DNA of 64,000 bases from Tubulanus polymorphus (lineage: Eukaryota; Nemertea; Palaeonemertea; Tubulaniformes; Tubulanidae): positions 4,503,855-4,567,854 of the forward strand of contig NC_134030.1 of assembly GCF_964204645.1 (NCBI RefSeq), read 5' to 3'. Position numbers and translations under genes: made by a program. The stretch's first letter is position 1, and each line of letters starts with the position of its first letter. The notes under the pieces were generated by a model. It saw nothing but the letters and a program-made list of their open reading frames with translations, was not told where the DNA came from and searched no databases. Positions 1 through 13,734 of this stretch are shown one piece after another.

Positions 1-2337
1 CGCATTTCGACGGAGACTTTTCTGGAAAACATTCGAAATCTGAAATACCGTAAAAATACGTCGTAATCTACGTAGGTTGATTGATTAATGACGAAGTACT
101 TTTCCGCGATTTGACGACGACGTATTCAAATCAAGTAGAGTCTAATCTATGTGACCTCTTTCCGTAACATTCATTACGTACATCATCACGACATCATCTC
201 GACTACTCATAAACGAAGAGAATAATTGTGAAAATAGAATTCACGCAAAAGCGACTATTTCGTGATAAACGTTGATTATGCATAGGGCCTATGACCCAGT
301 GAATTATAAATGTAAAGCGACCAATATGCCACAAGCTCCCGCAGATGATCGGCGAGGCTTATACCAAGCCATTATTGCGCGGAGAATTAAGACCCACTTC
401 TCCCGCGACTGTCTCACACATTCTACCGGTGCATGCTGTGTAATCGGATTGTTACCCCGTGGAGGGTACCGGAATAAGATACTCACCGATAAGATGACTT
501 AGTATATGACTGATGCGAGCAATAATTTTTTTTATCAACTTCGCGAAAGGCCTTGGCTTCGGTGCCTGATTATTTCCGGTTTGATTTATATTCTTGGTTT
601 GACTACATAAAATACCACAAGACACGTTTCACTAGTGAACCGGTTCCGACCCGAGAATACAACCCTCTCAATCAACAACAAAAATCTGTAGACGATTGTG
701 ACGTTTCAGCTCAAATCCTAATGAGGCTTTTTCTAGATAGTAGCTTGTCTATGAAACCCAACTGAGCCACCTCGTTCTTAAAAAAGCGGTTAATCGGTGC
801 CAAATCACACTTTGAGAGATAGCTGTATATTAGACCGTTCAAGATGTTGTTATCTAGCTACATCAAGTGATCATCGAGTCGCACGAATGATATCAATTCT
901 CCGTCGGAAACATGCAACTTTTCCCATCGGATCGCATTTAAAATTCACGACGAACGCGCGTGATTTTATTTATTTGCGCATCTCGAATTGAATAAGATCT
1001 CCAGAAAGGCATTTGACTATTTGCCGGATAATGCCGGCTGGGGATACGGGCATCTGTCAACGAGGATGGCTCCGTTTAGCCGACAAGACTCAATTTTCTC
1101 ACGTCGTTCTCGCGGGGCTCGTGAACTTTGTCGACGTTTCGTGCAATCGTTGGGTAATGAATCCTCGTCTACAGAATAACAGTTGCTTATCCGTCACCGG
1201 GTTGCGATAGCTTATAAGCTATTGTATGTCTAGAGGAAATTTTGTAAAACACAATAGATTTTGCAGAAATACACAGAATTTTGTAACAATTTACTTGTAA
1301 AACTGTACAGGGTACCCCGGATTGGAGGGTGGACGAAGTATTTGATAACGTCAGCCTGAGGACAGTAATGAAGTTTGTGTCGAGGTCCCCATTGTCGCGG
1401 TGATTTTCGAAACAAAAGTTTTGATTGGACATTAATTAGCTCTAGAGTCCCTTGCTTAAAACATAATTTATACTCTATATTTCATTCTAAAGAAGATGAG
1501 CTGTAGATATCGGCTGGTCTTTGCAGCGATTGAGAGCATTCGGAGATGACTGACTGCAATGCCTAATCAACTGATGCGTTCGAGCTAATTTCATCGACGC
1601 CTTTCATATGTCAAATCAATTGAGTAAACATTCACAACAAATGAAGAAAACTTCTGAAAATATAAATCTGTAGTTCTATCTTTCCCGCGTCGTGGTGAAG
1701 CCATGTGAGCGTGTCGAAATGCGAAAAAAACCTTATCAACTCGACTATACGTAACTACGTAATCTCTCGTTGCAAAAACGACCATGTAAATCGAGCTGTA
1801 TTTGCCAATTCGAGTTACGGGCTTTCTTTACGACCTATTCGCATGATTACCTACGATTAAGTCAAGTGTACTCACGATTGAAATACGCCGCACCGATACA
1901 CCGTGATTTCTGTACGGGTTTTGATTAAGACGCATGCGGGATTCTGATACGGCGCATTCTAAATGCGACGGAGACTGAGGATGACGACTTCGGATACTGA
2001 ATAATTTAAAACTATTATCTATCACCGATTTCAGATATGAGGAATCCGTTGACGAGCTATGAATCCGAGATTTCTTTAAAATATCCGGACTTGCATTTTT
2101 ACTTCTGAAATGCCACTAATGACTTCACTTCGTTAGACTACTTCGTATTTGCATATGAGCCTAATTAATGTCGAATCTCAGGTCAATACCTCGTCGATGA
2201 CTACTCAGCACTGATTGCTAACAATCGAATGGCCACAAATTCTCATTAGATGTATCTCGATGTCTAATCTAATTGATTGTCATCCTCTCTTAGTACGAAC
2301 GCATATGTTCCGCGTATAACAGCAGTTGTCGTGGCCA
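1..2337. other. Intergenic, no gene seen
   Basis: Only short chance open frames occur on both strands. None has a recognisable domain, signal peptide or convincing splice context. No tRNA, rRNA or repeat was recognised. Confidence 0.5.
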
Positions 2338-2555
2338 ACTTCGGTTTTCGTAGCTAGTCGGCTATAGTGGTCGGAACTAATAACCGAACGTACTATAGTT
2401 CGGTCGTAACGTATATCACAGTGTCGGCCATCTTGGACATGGGCCCGAACTACAGCGACCGTGCGTGGTCGACCATTTTCGGACCATAGTTCCGACTAAC
2501 GGACATTCGGTTTCGTTCAGTTCGACTATAGTCGACTAACTCCGATAACCGAAGT
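2338..2555 (+). mobile_element. MITE-like element, copy 1
   Basis: This is a 218-bp element whose two ends are inverted copies of each other. The left end reads ACTTCGGTTTTCGTAG and the reverse complement of the right end reads ACTTCGGTTATCGGAG. The similarity continues through a TAGTCG-CTATAGT block, giving an imperfect terminal inverted repeat of about 33 bp. The interior has several more CTATAGT motifs and no open frame. A second copy lies in reverse orientation at 25870-26076 and matches over most of its length, including the segment from the left end to GGTCGTAACG. Short length, terminal inverted repeats and lack of coding capacity fit a non-autonomous DNA transposon. I see no certain target-site duplication, so the superfamily is not assigned. 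Confidence 0.75.
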
Positions 2556-5500
2556 ACGCCCAAGGTGTTTGGAGTCTGAATGAAAATATTCACGCGTTAA
2601 TTCCTGTACAGCGATTACATCAGAATTTATAGGTATTAGTCTAGTGCTCTGCCTCGTCCGACTTGTTAATTTGAAAAGTTACCGCAAACTATACTAATTC
2701 CCGCGCTAACTTTATTATTCATCGACCGATCATGGACGTTACTGAAGTGGTAATTGACAAATGCGAACCGGGAAATGAAAACAATACTCTCGTTGCGTTC
2801 GTCCAGATTGGTTTGATAATGATTTAGTAGACGGGATGATTTCGCCAGCGTCCAGTGGAGTAATTGTCTGGTGTCTGCCGACGCTTACGCATTTGGTTAC
2901 ACACGCGCGGCGCGGCGGTGTCGACGAAAACGGGCGATTTTTTTCATAAACGAGAACAGCGCCGTGAAAAATGACCGCTGTTATTTCAGCGTTTTGCGCC
3001 GGCAAATACAACTGTCATTCTCTTCGTAGCTGACGGGAAATGGGTTTCTGCCGGCCGCACAATGTCAATAATTGGATTGTTTTCCTACACTGGGTGCCTA
3101 GCGTATAGACTTGCAAATGAGCGTTTCACCAAAATCTATCACCTGGTAGCTCATAGCACGCCATATAGTAATCCATAAACGCTACAAGACGATCGCCGCC
3201 TTGAAAGCGCTCGTTGTCCGCGATGGCTTCATTTGCATAATGAATAGTGCTTCAGACCAGACATTATTTTCGCCGATTAGCCATTCCATCGACTGTCGAA
3301 ACGTTATCCCGCGTGCGATTTGCAAAAGATTTACACGATTTGCGTGCGAACTGTAATTAACTGTTTGCCTTCGCTGCCCACTGACACCCTCGGGGAACAG
3401 AGAATCGGAATCTGCAGGATAGGATACGGAGCTTGTCGTTTACCTCTGTTCAACAAACAGCAGTCAAAGTTCTTATCATCTTACCCCGTTATTATTTGCC
3501 TTGCTTGACAAAGGTTTTCCACGATGCGGTCTCACACGAACGTCATTCCTATTTTTTCTATATCTTACCCGAAGAAATAGACCAGTTATATTTCGGCCAT
3601 CAGATTATTTCTATTTGAGATATTACTTTAGACAATCAATACAATGAGTATAGAGTTATGAATTGTCATATATTATGACGTTCTAATGAGTATTTAAGAG
3701 AGTGTAAAAAACGATGATTCTAATATAGCTGCAAACTGACGCTAACAATGATTTATTATCCACGAAAGACATCGAGCAGAATTTGGAAAGAAAAAAATCG
3801 AATTCAAGCCTAGGGAACAAAAATTACGGATTATAGCAGAAATATCTTATTACAGGAGAAAATAATGCTTTTATCGTTTTCTCTTTCTGCCGATGTTGAT
3901 AATGGAATACGCGCACGTCGTTCGACATGCTCGCACGACTGAATGAGCTCAATCCATTTCAAGATTCAATTCTTAGGTGAGTTAGCCGAATTTCCTTTTT
4001 AAAACTTCAACTCTGGAGCTCGCAACAGTGGAACCGCGTGTCGTTGTGTAAACTTCACTGAACTGTGTAGTGTATACACGCGCGTCGTTTCGCTAAAAAT
4101 GCTGAACCGAACGAATTGATGACCAATCCAATCACTAATCCCTGGCGTCGTGTATATCGAGCGATGGGTAATTGCGTAAGCTGTTTTGATGTCCGGGACA
4201 CTTGGTTCGTGTGTTAGCACGTATCCTATTCGCCTGCGTTTTACCGATAGCATTTTACCGCTCTGTGTAGGCATTTCTGACAGAATATATGTATCAACGA
4301 TGAACGTCGACAATAATTGAACTTCAACTCCATTGATCTTGACTAACTGATTCATATTGATCGGGTACCTCGATCCATCATCAATTGAGTCTATAATAGA
4401 CAGACAATTAATGTAGCAATATAGCCGGAGCATGTATAATTATTCGGCGTGCTCGTCGCGAGAACACATGCTATTACTGAGGTAAACAGTAACACAGGCC
4501 ACTGCCACTTGATGTCGTTATAAAGGAGTCAATAGTCGGTCATTACCACCTTATACACCGTTGAGATAGTACCGAGCGAGTTCATATATGGTATATCATA
4601 TTCCAGAGTGGATAATCTTAGGTAGAATATATACCATTACACCCAGTAATTCGTATTACAGCAAGTCTCGCCTTCGATTGTCTCGGACAAAAACGAAATC
4701 GTTTGTCTGACCTCTCAACGTTTCCGAACTGGGACGGATTACCTCGGACCAATTTTGCCAGTCCCAGTTTGTACAGTTTTGAGTTGGGTTAGGTGTACTG
4801 AAGTATATCGCGCGATGACGATTTTGCTTTTTCGCATGTCGTAAGGCTTTGTAATTCAAGGCTTACGAGATACTTCATCATTATTTTCGTCCCACGCATG
4901 TCCGGTTATTTTGACGAAGTTGGGATTGCCACGGCGTCGAGCAGACGATATCGATGTAGCGCCATCTGCGAGATCCGTCTCGAATCGACCGGCAACGAAC
5001 GCGAACAAATGATCAAATGATATTCTTTTTTCTCGAATAAAAACATCAATCACTGTTATGATTTTTCATGTTGAATATCAGCATTGATCGATCGAGCGTC
5101 TGCGCTGATTGAATTTCAGGTCACCGGAGTTTAAAATTAATTTCGATTTATCACGATTTGTTTCTATCGCGCTCACGGATTAGACGCATCGGAAAAGCCG
5201 ACTACGCCACGCTTTTCGGGCGGGTTTTCGGGTCGGAAATTACCGAATATACTAGAGCACACGCCGGCGGAAATAAAACGAAATGCCCATACATTGTTCA
5301 CCTGCCTCCCGCCGGAAATAAGCCCAGTATAAAGACCCAAAGATTTTCGTATGATTAAGACGCTGCGCCGTGTTTTTTTCTCCATCCTGACTAATTCTTA
5401 TTTTTCTGGTGGATGTCAGTGACGCAGAATAGTTACGGATAGAACGGCTTTAGGAAGGATTTAATCAAGATTTAACTTTGTTTACTAGTTCATTGAATTG

Positions 5501-8500
5501 AAAAAACGCAAAGGATTTACATGGTTGTAGAAACAACACGGCATAATGCACCCAATCCAAGTTCGGATATTAATAATTTACAGTATGGGATTGCACGCCT
5601 CCCTAAAAATGTCAAGTTGCCCTCAATTTTTACGGGAAATCCAACTGATATCTAAAAAGTTATGCTTGTTGTCTGTATTTCCTAAAATGAGTAAATATTT
5701 TTCGATGAGTTTTTTTCTGGTGCCCTATGATTATATGATGTACCTTATTTTAGGGATACACCCTCCCAGAATCAGACCATAGATCCACCCAGCCATATTA
5801 ACCATAATTATATAGAGAATAATTACAGTAGCTATTAATTCTTAATGAAGTTTAGTATAGTCTCAGTAAGGACGCGACATCTGGAAGAATTAATTTACGT
5901 ATCTTGTCTAATGATTGTATAATTTAGCAAATGATTTAAACAATGAATCGCCCCGGCTCAGTCTTTCATGTAAAGTAAATGAAAAGATGATGAATTTTTT
6001 ATGAGGTTTGTTCACTATGGCTGTCACGATGGTGCGGATGATGGCCCCCTTGCTCTCACATATCTTTGATAAGGATTTCATATGCACTTCGAATAGCTTA
6101 GTGGACTTACACACGCAACATAGGCATCTCGAAATAACGAACGATGGTGGATAAATCATTTACGTTGTTCTTTAGTTTAATGCATCCATTTCAAGTGGAC
6201 TCTTGAAATATTGCTTTCAGATAAATGAAAAAAGTGAATATTATTTTGAGCAAAGATAACACCTCCATCACGATATATGTATATATCCATGTACGTATCA
6301 AAGTATTCTCTTATGCTGAGATATGCAATCGTATTATGCATATATACCTGTCGAGTGTATTTTGAACGGATAACGACGGCCGCTGCGGTGGGTATGAACA
6401 CTGACTGCCGCATCACGCGCGCAATCCGGTGTCGCCCGACACGCTGCGCCGCGAACCGAACAGTTCGTCACATCACGTCAATCTACGACAAACGAGCGAA
6501 CGTTACCAGATACGGTATCACATTACCTGGTCTTGTACAAGTACACCGTTCACATCTCACATAATCATCTCGAAGAAGATCTGAACAAATCACTGGGCAT
6601 AAGCATTATTCGAATTACAAAATGTCATCAGCCACCCGTAGAAATTAAATATTCTCAATTCGAATGCAGCCTCGAGATGAAGAACAATGAATGACCATTA
6701 GACTGCAACTTTTTCAGGTATTTGCAGCAAACACAATCATGCAAGTCTTGGAATTTACCATACGTTTCGGATAGATAGCGTGTAACGGCGATACGGTAAG
6801 ATAATCTTTTATATTTTCTTCCTTAGAATTTGCAAGATACGTAAATAATAGATTTACCTCCGTACAACAAGGACACGGTAAAATCATAATGTTTTTTCAC
6901 TTGCGAAATTGTAGATGCAAAATTTGGAACCGTGTATTTTTCCGAATATAAGCATTAGTTAAAAACGCTATAATTTACTTGAAGTTTCCGCGATGTAAAA
7001 CTCCTTAACTCTGATGTTATATATGACATTTCAATGCAGTGTTTTTTTATTCTTCGCATTAAAGTCGAAAACTATGCCATAGAAAACGTCAGAATGAGGG
7101 TTATCGACAATGTCTATGTGAAGCAACATATAGAATACATAACGGAATATGCAACTTACAGTAAAATTCATCGTGTTCAATTTATTTATAAATATTTCAT
7201 CCTTAAAGTACATTTTAATGCACCATTCAGCCTATTTTTCAACATTTTTGCAAATCCATCGAATCATCAATATTTTCTATAGATTACAATAGGAATTGGC
7301 TCGTCGATGATTCAAAAATATTTGCATCACTTGATGAGTATATGCCACGATTTCTCACTATTCTCATCTTGATTACGATTTATCCATGGGAATTTCAATA
7401 TGATCATTTTCCATTCGTTATCGCGACATACGTTGGCAATATGACCGTAAGTGAACTGAGAATCGCGTCGGTTCAATGTTTGATAATTAACCTCCTTGAC
7501 GGATTTGACCGCAATTAACGACACGCAATCAGACCATTCTAACGTCTAGCAGATGCTCTGTAACCCGACTACACGGTAACCCTTCATCGTAATCCGCAAC
7601 GCTAGAAATTCACTTATAGTCATAAATTGCCAGTAATTGTCACGATTGGAATTTTCATGTATCGCATTAATGTCAATTTAGATTGACTTCATAATTTGAA
7701 TCCACGCTTGTATCGATGGTGTACAAGGCGCACTGATGCACGATAAGATATGACGTAAGAATAGGAATACGTAATTAGGTCCGATATACGTAAGACTGGA
7801 TAGATTGACGAAATGCGATACGAAGGTAAATCGCAGTTCGACAAATATGTGTACATTTGCCTTCATTGCCTCGAGCGAGATCTAATAAATCTCATCAATA
7901 TCTCAAAATGAAGTGCTTTAATATGGGAAACACTTCATCAAGGAGTTATACCAATTCACGAAAATCAGTCATATTACAGAATGATATTTAGATTCAGCCG
8001 GGTATAAAGAAAACACGTTTTAGGAGCTCCTGATTTTTAATCGGTATGATATTCATTCATTAAGATGATGATTATTTTCATTGATGTGCTATTTGAAATA
8101 TACAACTATCCAATAAAAGTTCTGATGTAATCTGATCAGATGTATCAACATTAAATAAACATCTAACGTATTATCAATTCGAAAAGGCAATAAAGGCAAT
8201 GATGGCAGGTATATTTCCAAACTCCGCGAAGTAGTTTTCAATGAATCTGACTTGTTTGGAAACAGATTAAGGGTATTTGAATAAAAACCAGCGTAGAAAA
8301 TCCGTCCAGTAATGAGTGAAGCTTAGAATCTACGGAAAGATTACGTTGGTTGGAACGCGATCCGATTTGCCTAATACTGTATATAGTTTTAATTATTTAA
8401 AAACTACCTTTCCGTACGAAATTCGATCACAAGCTTTGTATACGTGAAATAATATCGACGGTGATTGAAATTTTAATTTAGCGAGAGCGTGACTTCTAAT

Positions 8501-11500
8501 GGAATCGTTATCCCCGACTGTCAGATACCGTCACAATTTTAATGATTTATGTTTCCAGCCGATATACATGGTCAATATGCGAGCGGCGACTGAATGGAAA
8601 ATGAACATAAAATCGAGACTACGAAGCACTGATTGTGCGCGCGCGAAAATTGATTGTTTCAATCAAAAGCAAAGTCTCTCGCCTTCAGTATATGATAAAG
8701 ATAAAATATCCGAACAACGCGATATTCAATAACGTTATTAAACGAATTCTTTGATGCCGGATTCGAACATAGTACGTTGGAATGAATCGGAGATATTGCG
8801 ATGACGATTAGACCGATGTCTCGTCGTTACGATTGGGTGTTTCTAGTTTTATCGTCATATCGCATTTAGTTTACGAGAAATAATCGTTCGTTTGCTACAC
8901 ATTCGATGAATCATTATATCTGACTCAGGTTTTTTACTTTGAATTATTTCTGTAGTAGGTATAGAAGTATCTCGGGTCTTATTTATCAACATATCTGGCG
9001 ACGGTTTTATTGACTTAGTTTCGCCGAAGACTACCATAGAAATACTATTTTGATAACCAGAATAGCGGTAGTCTTTTTATCAATCGATATACCTAATATG
9101 GTTTTCCGTACTTGTCTTCGAAACAAACGTGGCTAGACGATAGATTATCTTAGATATATGCGCATTTATTTTTTGCAAGTGTTTTTGAGACTATATGATA
9201 CGTTCGCTTTGTCTTGCGCTTATGCACCCGATGTATGATCGTAAAAGCCTCATTGAGACTCGATTCGTCTCGAGATTGACGCGTCGAACGATTTATTCTT
9301 TAATAACCGGCGTGCGACAACATTGAGTACGTCAATTACTGAAACGCGTTCGGTATTATCGGAATAAGAAACCAAAATAAAACACAAGCGCTCGGCGTAT
9401 TGCGATGATGGATCAAACGAGGGCTTTTACACACTCAAAAAATGAATCTAGTGCATATTAGAGCACCTGAGATTATGCGTCAATAGCTATATGCCGAAAG
9501 CACAAGTACACTTATAACAAGCGTAGGATGTTCCATTTGAAGACTTTAAGAAAGGCTTGCCGAGATGCTCGGGTATCGATCACCCATACGCAAATCCTGA
9601 TTTTCATGACAACTTTAAAACGATACGCAGATTTATTCCTTCGTGGTAGTAGCGCCATCGAATCGCTTCTTAAACGATCCACTAAGAAAGCACTTACCAC
9701 GACTCAAACCAATTCACAAAGCCAACACCTGTACGGAGTATTATCGACGGTTTTCTGGTAATCTTTTACGAATCGGAAATTGATAGACATTTTGTTCTAC
9801 CGCCGCTTCGACAAAGGCGCGGTTGACGTTTGAAACTTGTACACCGTCGATTTCTCAAAAGTCGTGATCAAACATGTTTCTGTCGTGTTTTTGGTATCAC
9901 TATCTTAAGGGTTACACCTTCGATTAGAGAACAAAAAATCATCGCAACAATTCCAGTTCAAAAGCAAGAAAAAGCTGACGATACATTTTGCTCGATACTT
10001 TGTGTACGATATTTGTTTTTAGTCAGCCTTCGAATTCATAGACACAGCTGGTTGTGGACTAAACTAGAATTGGTAGACTCTTACAACTTACAATCCGTGG
10101 TGAAACAATGAAATATTCCCAGGGTCTAAACTAACATTACTTTTTTTTAAATTTTTAGCGATTTTTATTTGTCGTTTCCAATGACTTGAACTTGCAATAC
10201 AGATGATAACTGATAAATAGATAATGAAATTCGATACATGATCGTATATATTTATATATACATAGGCACAGTCCCTAGAGAGAAATAGAAGATAACACAA
10301 TTCGTGTTGCGATGTATAAAGCCTACATGATATTGATGCACCGGTTTGTGATACGAATCAAAATGTGACCGATATATGGTCACGGTCATTATTTCACATA
10401 ACACTGTGCCATACCACCAGACACATTGAAAATAAGGTTGACACGTTCGGATTGACTTTCAGCAATCTCATCAATGAGTTCCATGGCGATTTTGAAGAAC
10501 GAAGAATTATATGATACAGAATAGATATTTCACTATTGAACTAATTTTTGGATACGTAGTATTATTACGAAGAAACTTACGAGAAATGTATTTTTCAATC
10601 GGAAAATTTAGAAAATCTGAAGTGAAATCCATCGATTGATATATGTATCTCAACATTGGATATTCAAGAAAAGAAACCAGTGTTAAGGTTTAATATGAGA
10701 TGACCTTTTCGATAGAACGGAATGAAGTGAACAGCTTTTGCGAGGAGATTGAAAATTCCAATGTCGCTATTTCGAGTTCAAACGAACGCAAATTGATACC
10801 AAAGACGGCTTCTGAGCTAAGCACGATTTGATAAATAAGACTTCATACATGTTTAATGGAAGAATCATGCGATTTTCTGTCGCTAGGACATGTCGGATTG
10901 AAAAACTGCAATTAATTTACGATTTGCTTCCGATGGAATATGCCCGAAGTTATCGGCAGCATATCTGAGCGTTAAATAGCGTCTTTATCGTCGTGCCTGG
11001 CACCAGCTGGTATCTTATCATTTTTATATCGTTTGTCAAAATTGGAGCATCAATTTTTCGTCTCACTCGACTGGTATCGAGGGATTTCGAATGGCGGGAT
11101 ACATCTGATTGCTCGAGGAATGCGTGAATAAAATAATACGATTTTCGCGCGGCTGTAAAGGTTTTTTTCAGGTGATTGCTCTCATCGCGCTTGGCGTTTG
11201 AGTAAGTCGACTGAAAAGTGGAAAATCGAGAAGTATTATACATGAAGAATAAGCGAGATGGGGGTAACGCAGCCTACTTAGCGATCTAGGAATCATGGGT
11301 TCTGTTGGCACTTTTGGCCTCAGGTCCACGTTGTGAGTCAATATCAACCCTCGAGTAAAGATATAAGTCTATTTACTTACTGTGGAAGTGGCTTCAGTGG
11401 TGCTTGCTTACGGGTGGAAGTCAAAGTGAACATAAAAATAAATATCTTTCTATCTATCTTACATTGTTACTTAAAAGCGACAATGTACATAGTTATAAGA

Positions 11501-13143
11501 CAATGCGTATACACAAACTTTTATCGGGTTTGATAAATAAACGTTTTAACTATTTTATCTTCGCGTTCGGAGGGGAATCTCGACGCGATAAAAGTTATCA
11601 TTCGTAATTGAATATCGATGCGTGTTTTACAAGAATAACTACTGCAATAAAACGTACACTTGTTTAATGATCGGAAAACATCTTTAGATGTCGTTTTCAT
11701 GCCTAAGAACAGCCCGGGGGTGAATTCGCAGATACACTGCGCGGGTAAGCGCAGGTTCACAATACCACTCATAAGACGGATAGACACCGAGTCTATTTCG
11801 GTATATTTAAATATAGAAGCCGCAATGTAATGAAAAAACAATAATTGAAAACATCAACGTTGAAATATATATTTAAGTGACTCTCGTGGGCATATGTCAC
11901 CAGCAGTAGCAGCGGTACCAGGCATTAAATAAACTGTAAGATTCTATCGATTCTATCATAGAAAAGACAGCACGTCAATACAGCGAATATCTTATGTATA
12001 CTTTGAAAAAAAAGTAACTGCAGGTTTTTGTGTACTCCAGTAAATATCTGATTCTCTTCATAGTTTTTGCTCGCTTATCACTTCCACTTTTCTTTTATCC
12101 AATTCTCCGTCAGCCCGAGGTAAATTCTGAGCGTCGAGGATCGTATTAAAAGTGAAAGTGTAGTCACTTCTGGGTCCGATTTGAAATACAATCATTGTCG
12201 ACTCGATCAAAATATTCACATCTCACGATTCTTCACCAATACGTGCAGTATATACCTTAACAGCCACCGCCACGTCTTGCCTGAATTTCACGGCATTTTC
12301 TACTACTAATCATGATGAAACACTGCATTGTTTATTTTGACGTATCGACTATATCCTAATCACCACCTTCGTATGCCCGTATTGATGACTAGAGTAGAAC
12401 CGTCGAAATAAACTACAGCCTAGGGAGACCTTCCGGATTTCTTCTTCGTTTTTCTTTTCTCGTTTTTTTTATGTCGTGGGATTTTATCGTACATTTTCTG
12501 CTACGTGTACTCAGGTGTCGATTTCGATGCGCACCATATATACCAACGCATATCCGACTTCAGGTTACGAGTGTATATCAAGAATGTATATATGGACACC
12601 GCATCCGATGGGATAACGACACACGACCCGCTGGTGCAAGCAGTCAGTTTACTAATCGAATGATGGGTTTGAGTAGTGGCGTGATAAGGATATTCTCAAT
12701 GAGTAGTAATTGTCAGCAGTATTGGAGCCGAACTAGTCGCCTTCTCAGCGCCGCTGAATAATTAGGCGCATTTATACCGTATAAATGCCATCAAGGTAAA
12801 TTGGTCGGTTTCACCTTGACACGTAGTTGAAATTCATAAATGCTTCTCCGTGTACTTAATCGAATAACATTCCGTATAGTGGGTATAATTTGGTGCACGA
12901 TGGATTTTCGCATTTCGCAGTCACTTAAGAGAACGCATTATATTCGAAATGATATAACTAGAAATATTGCGTTCGAAAGAAGCGGTTGACATTCTTTTTC
13001 TACATTTTGCGGATTACCTTTTTCGTATATTAGAAACTTCGACTTTTTTCTCTCTATTTCCCGCTAATGCAAGGCAGTTCCGACAACAAAACATGTCATT
13101 GATCACATTCATCTGATCGGTCATTTCCGTCAGCAAATCGTAA
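2556..13143. other. Intergenic, no supported gene
   Basis: AT-rich sequence with scattered open frames of up to about 144 codons (the longest at 3999-4433, minus). None resembles a protein family I know or has clear exon boundaries. The only structural feature noted is the hairpin pair at 12768-12819. No RNA gene was recognised. Confidence 0.45.
12768..12819. repeat. Two adjacent inverted repeats (hairpins)
   Basis: A palindrome at 12768-12788 has arms GCATTTATAC and GTATAAATGC around a single base. Three bases later a second inverted repeat at 12791-12819 has arms TCAAGGT and ACCTTGA around a short loop. They may be the core of a decayed inverted-repeat transposon or simply cruciform-prone DNA. 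No coding sequence overlaps convincingly. Confidence 0.55.
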
Positions 13144-13401
13144 AACAAATATTTACAAAATAACATCTATATCCATCAGAATCAAACCATTTTCAAGGTA
13201 ACGATGTGTTTGTTTCAAATCCACAGTCACAATACTCGGCGACGTCAAGATTTACAAACACTTTCTTTCAATAGTCTAAGAAGAAAATTTTCAGTAAAAG
13301 TATCCGGCCCTTTACTTTGGAATAACATCAGTGAAAATCTAAAAAACATGGAAAATTCTAAACTGTTCCTAAGAAATTATAGAAAGCAACTTTGTGCTTG
13401 A
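13144..13401 (+). pseudogene. Reverse transcriptase C-terminal fragment
   Basis: The open frame follows an in-frame TAA at 13141 and runs to a TGA. It encodes the motif order seen at the C-terminus of many LINE reverse transcriptases: a His-x-His-Asn-Thr-Arg block (IHSHNTRRR), then a Gly-Pro-x-x-Leu-Trp-Asn block (GPLLWNNI), then a basic segment with Phe-Leu-Arg-Asn-Tyr (FLRNYRKQL). The polymerase core with its catalytic aspartates and any endonuclease domain are missing. It is a remnant and cannot encode an active enzyme. The family assignment rests on recalled motif order and was not checked by search. Confidence 0.7.
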
Positions 13402-13734
13402 TTTTATCATACAGTTATTCGAACTAAAATTATTGTTTTTGGAATATTTCAGAAAATAACTGGCTTATTAAATGATTATATCTTAATCAAGTTGTTATCA
13501 TAGTTTACTTTGATTGCATTTTGTGTGTTAAGGGTTGACTGTGAGCATATTATTTTCTTTATTGCATTTCTCTTTTTTTCTTTTCTCTTTTGAGGGACCT
13601 GTTTTATACAAACTATTCCTTAGTTTCTACAGGCCCCTCCAGGTCTAATTTACTGTATTTTGTATTATGCTTTGTACACTATGCAGTAAATTATATTTGA
13701 AAAATAAAGTGTTCAAATCAAATCAAAATCAAAT
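13144..13734 (+). mobile_element. 5'-truncated LINE, 3' end only
   Basis: This is the tail of a non-LTR retrotransposon. It has the last part of a reverse-transcriptase ORF (13144-13401), then a 3' UTR of about 300 bp with a pyrimidine-rich stretch near 13555-13590. An AATAAA signal follows at 13703-13708, and a short tandem AAATC-type tail ends near 13734. This layout of RT C-terminus, UTR and simple repeated tail without an upstream RT core is typical of 5'-truncated insertions of the CR1/jockey-like LINE groups. The exact clade cannot be told from this piece. No target-site duplication was defined. Confidence 0.7.

Noticed and set aside
3999-4433. 144-codon minus-strand open frame
   Set aside because: No signal peptide, domain, splice sites or family resemblance. 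The length is possible by chance.
7217-7517. Open plus-strand frame of about 100 codons spanning a GTAAGT
   Set aside because: It lacks an early Met and a convincing acceptor, its sequence resembles nothing known, and the opposite strand is also open, so chance is likely.
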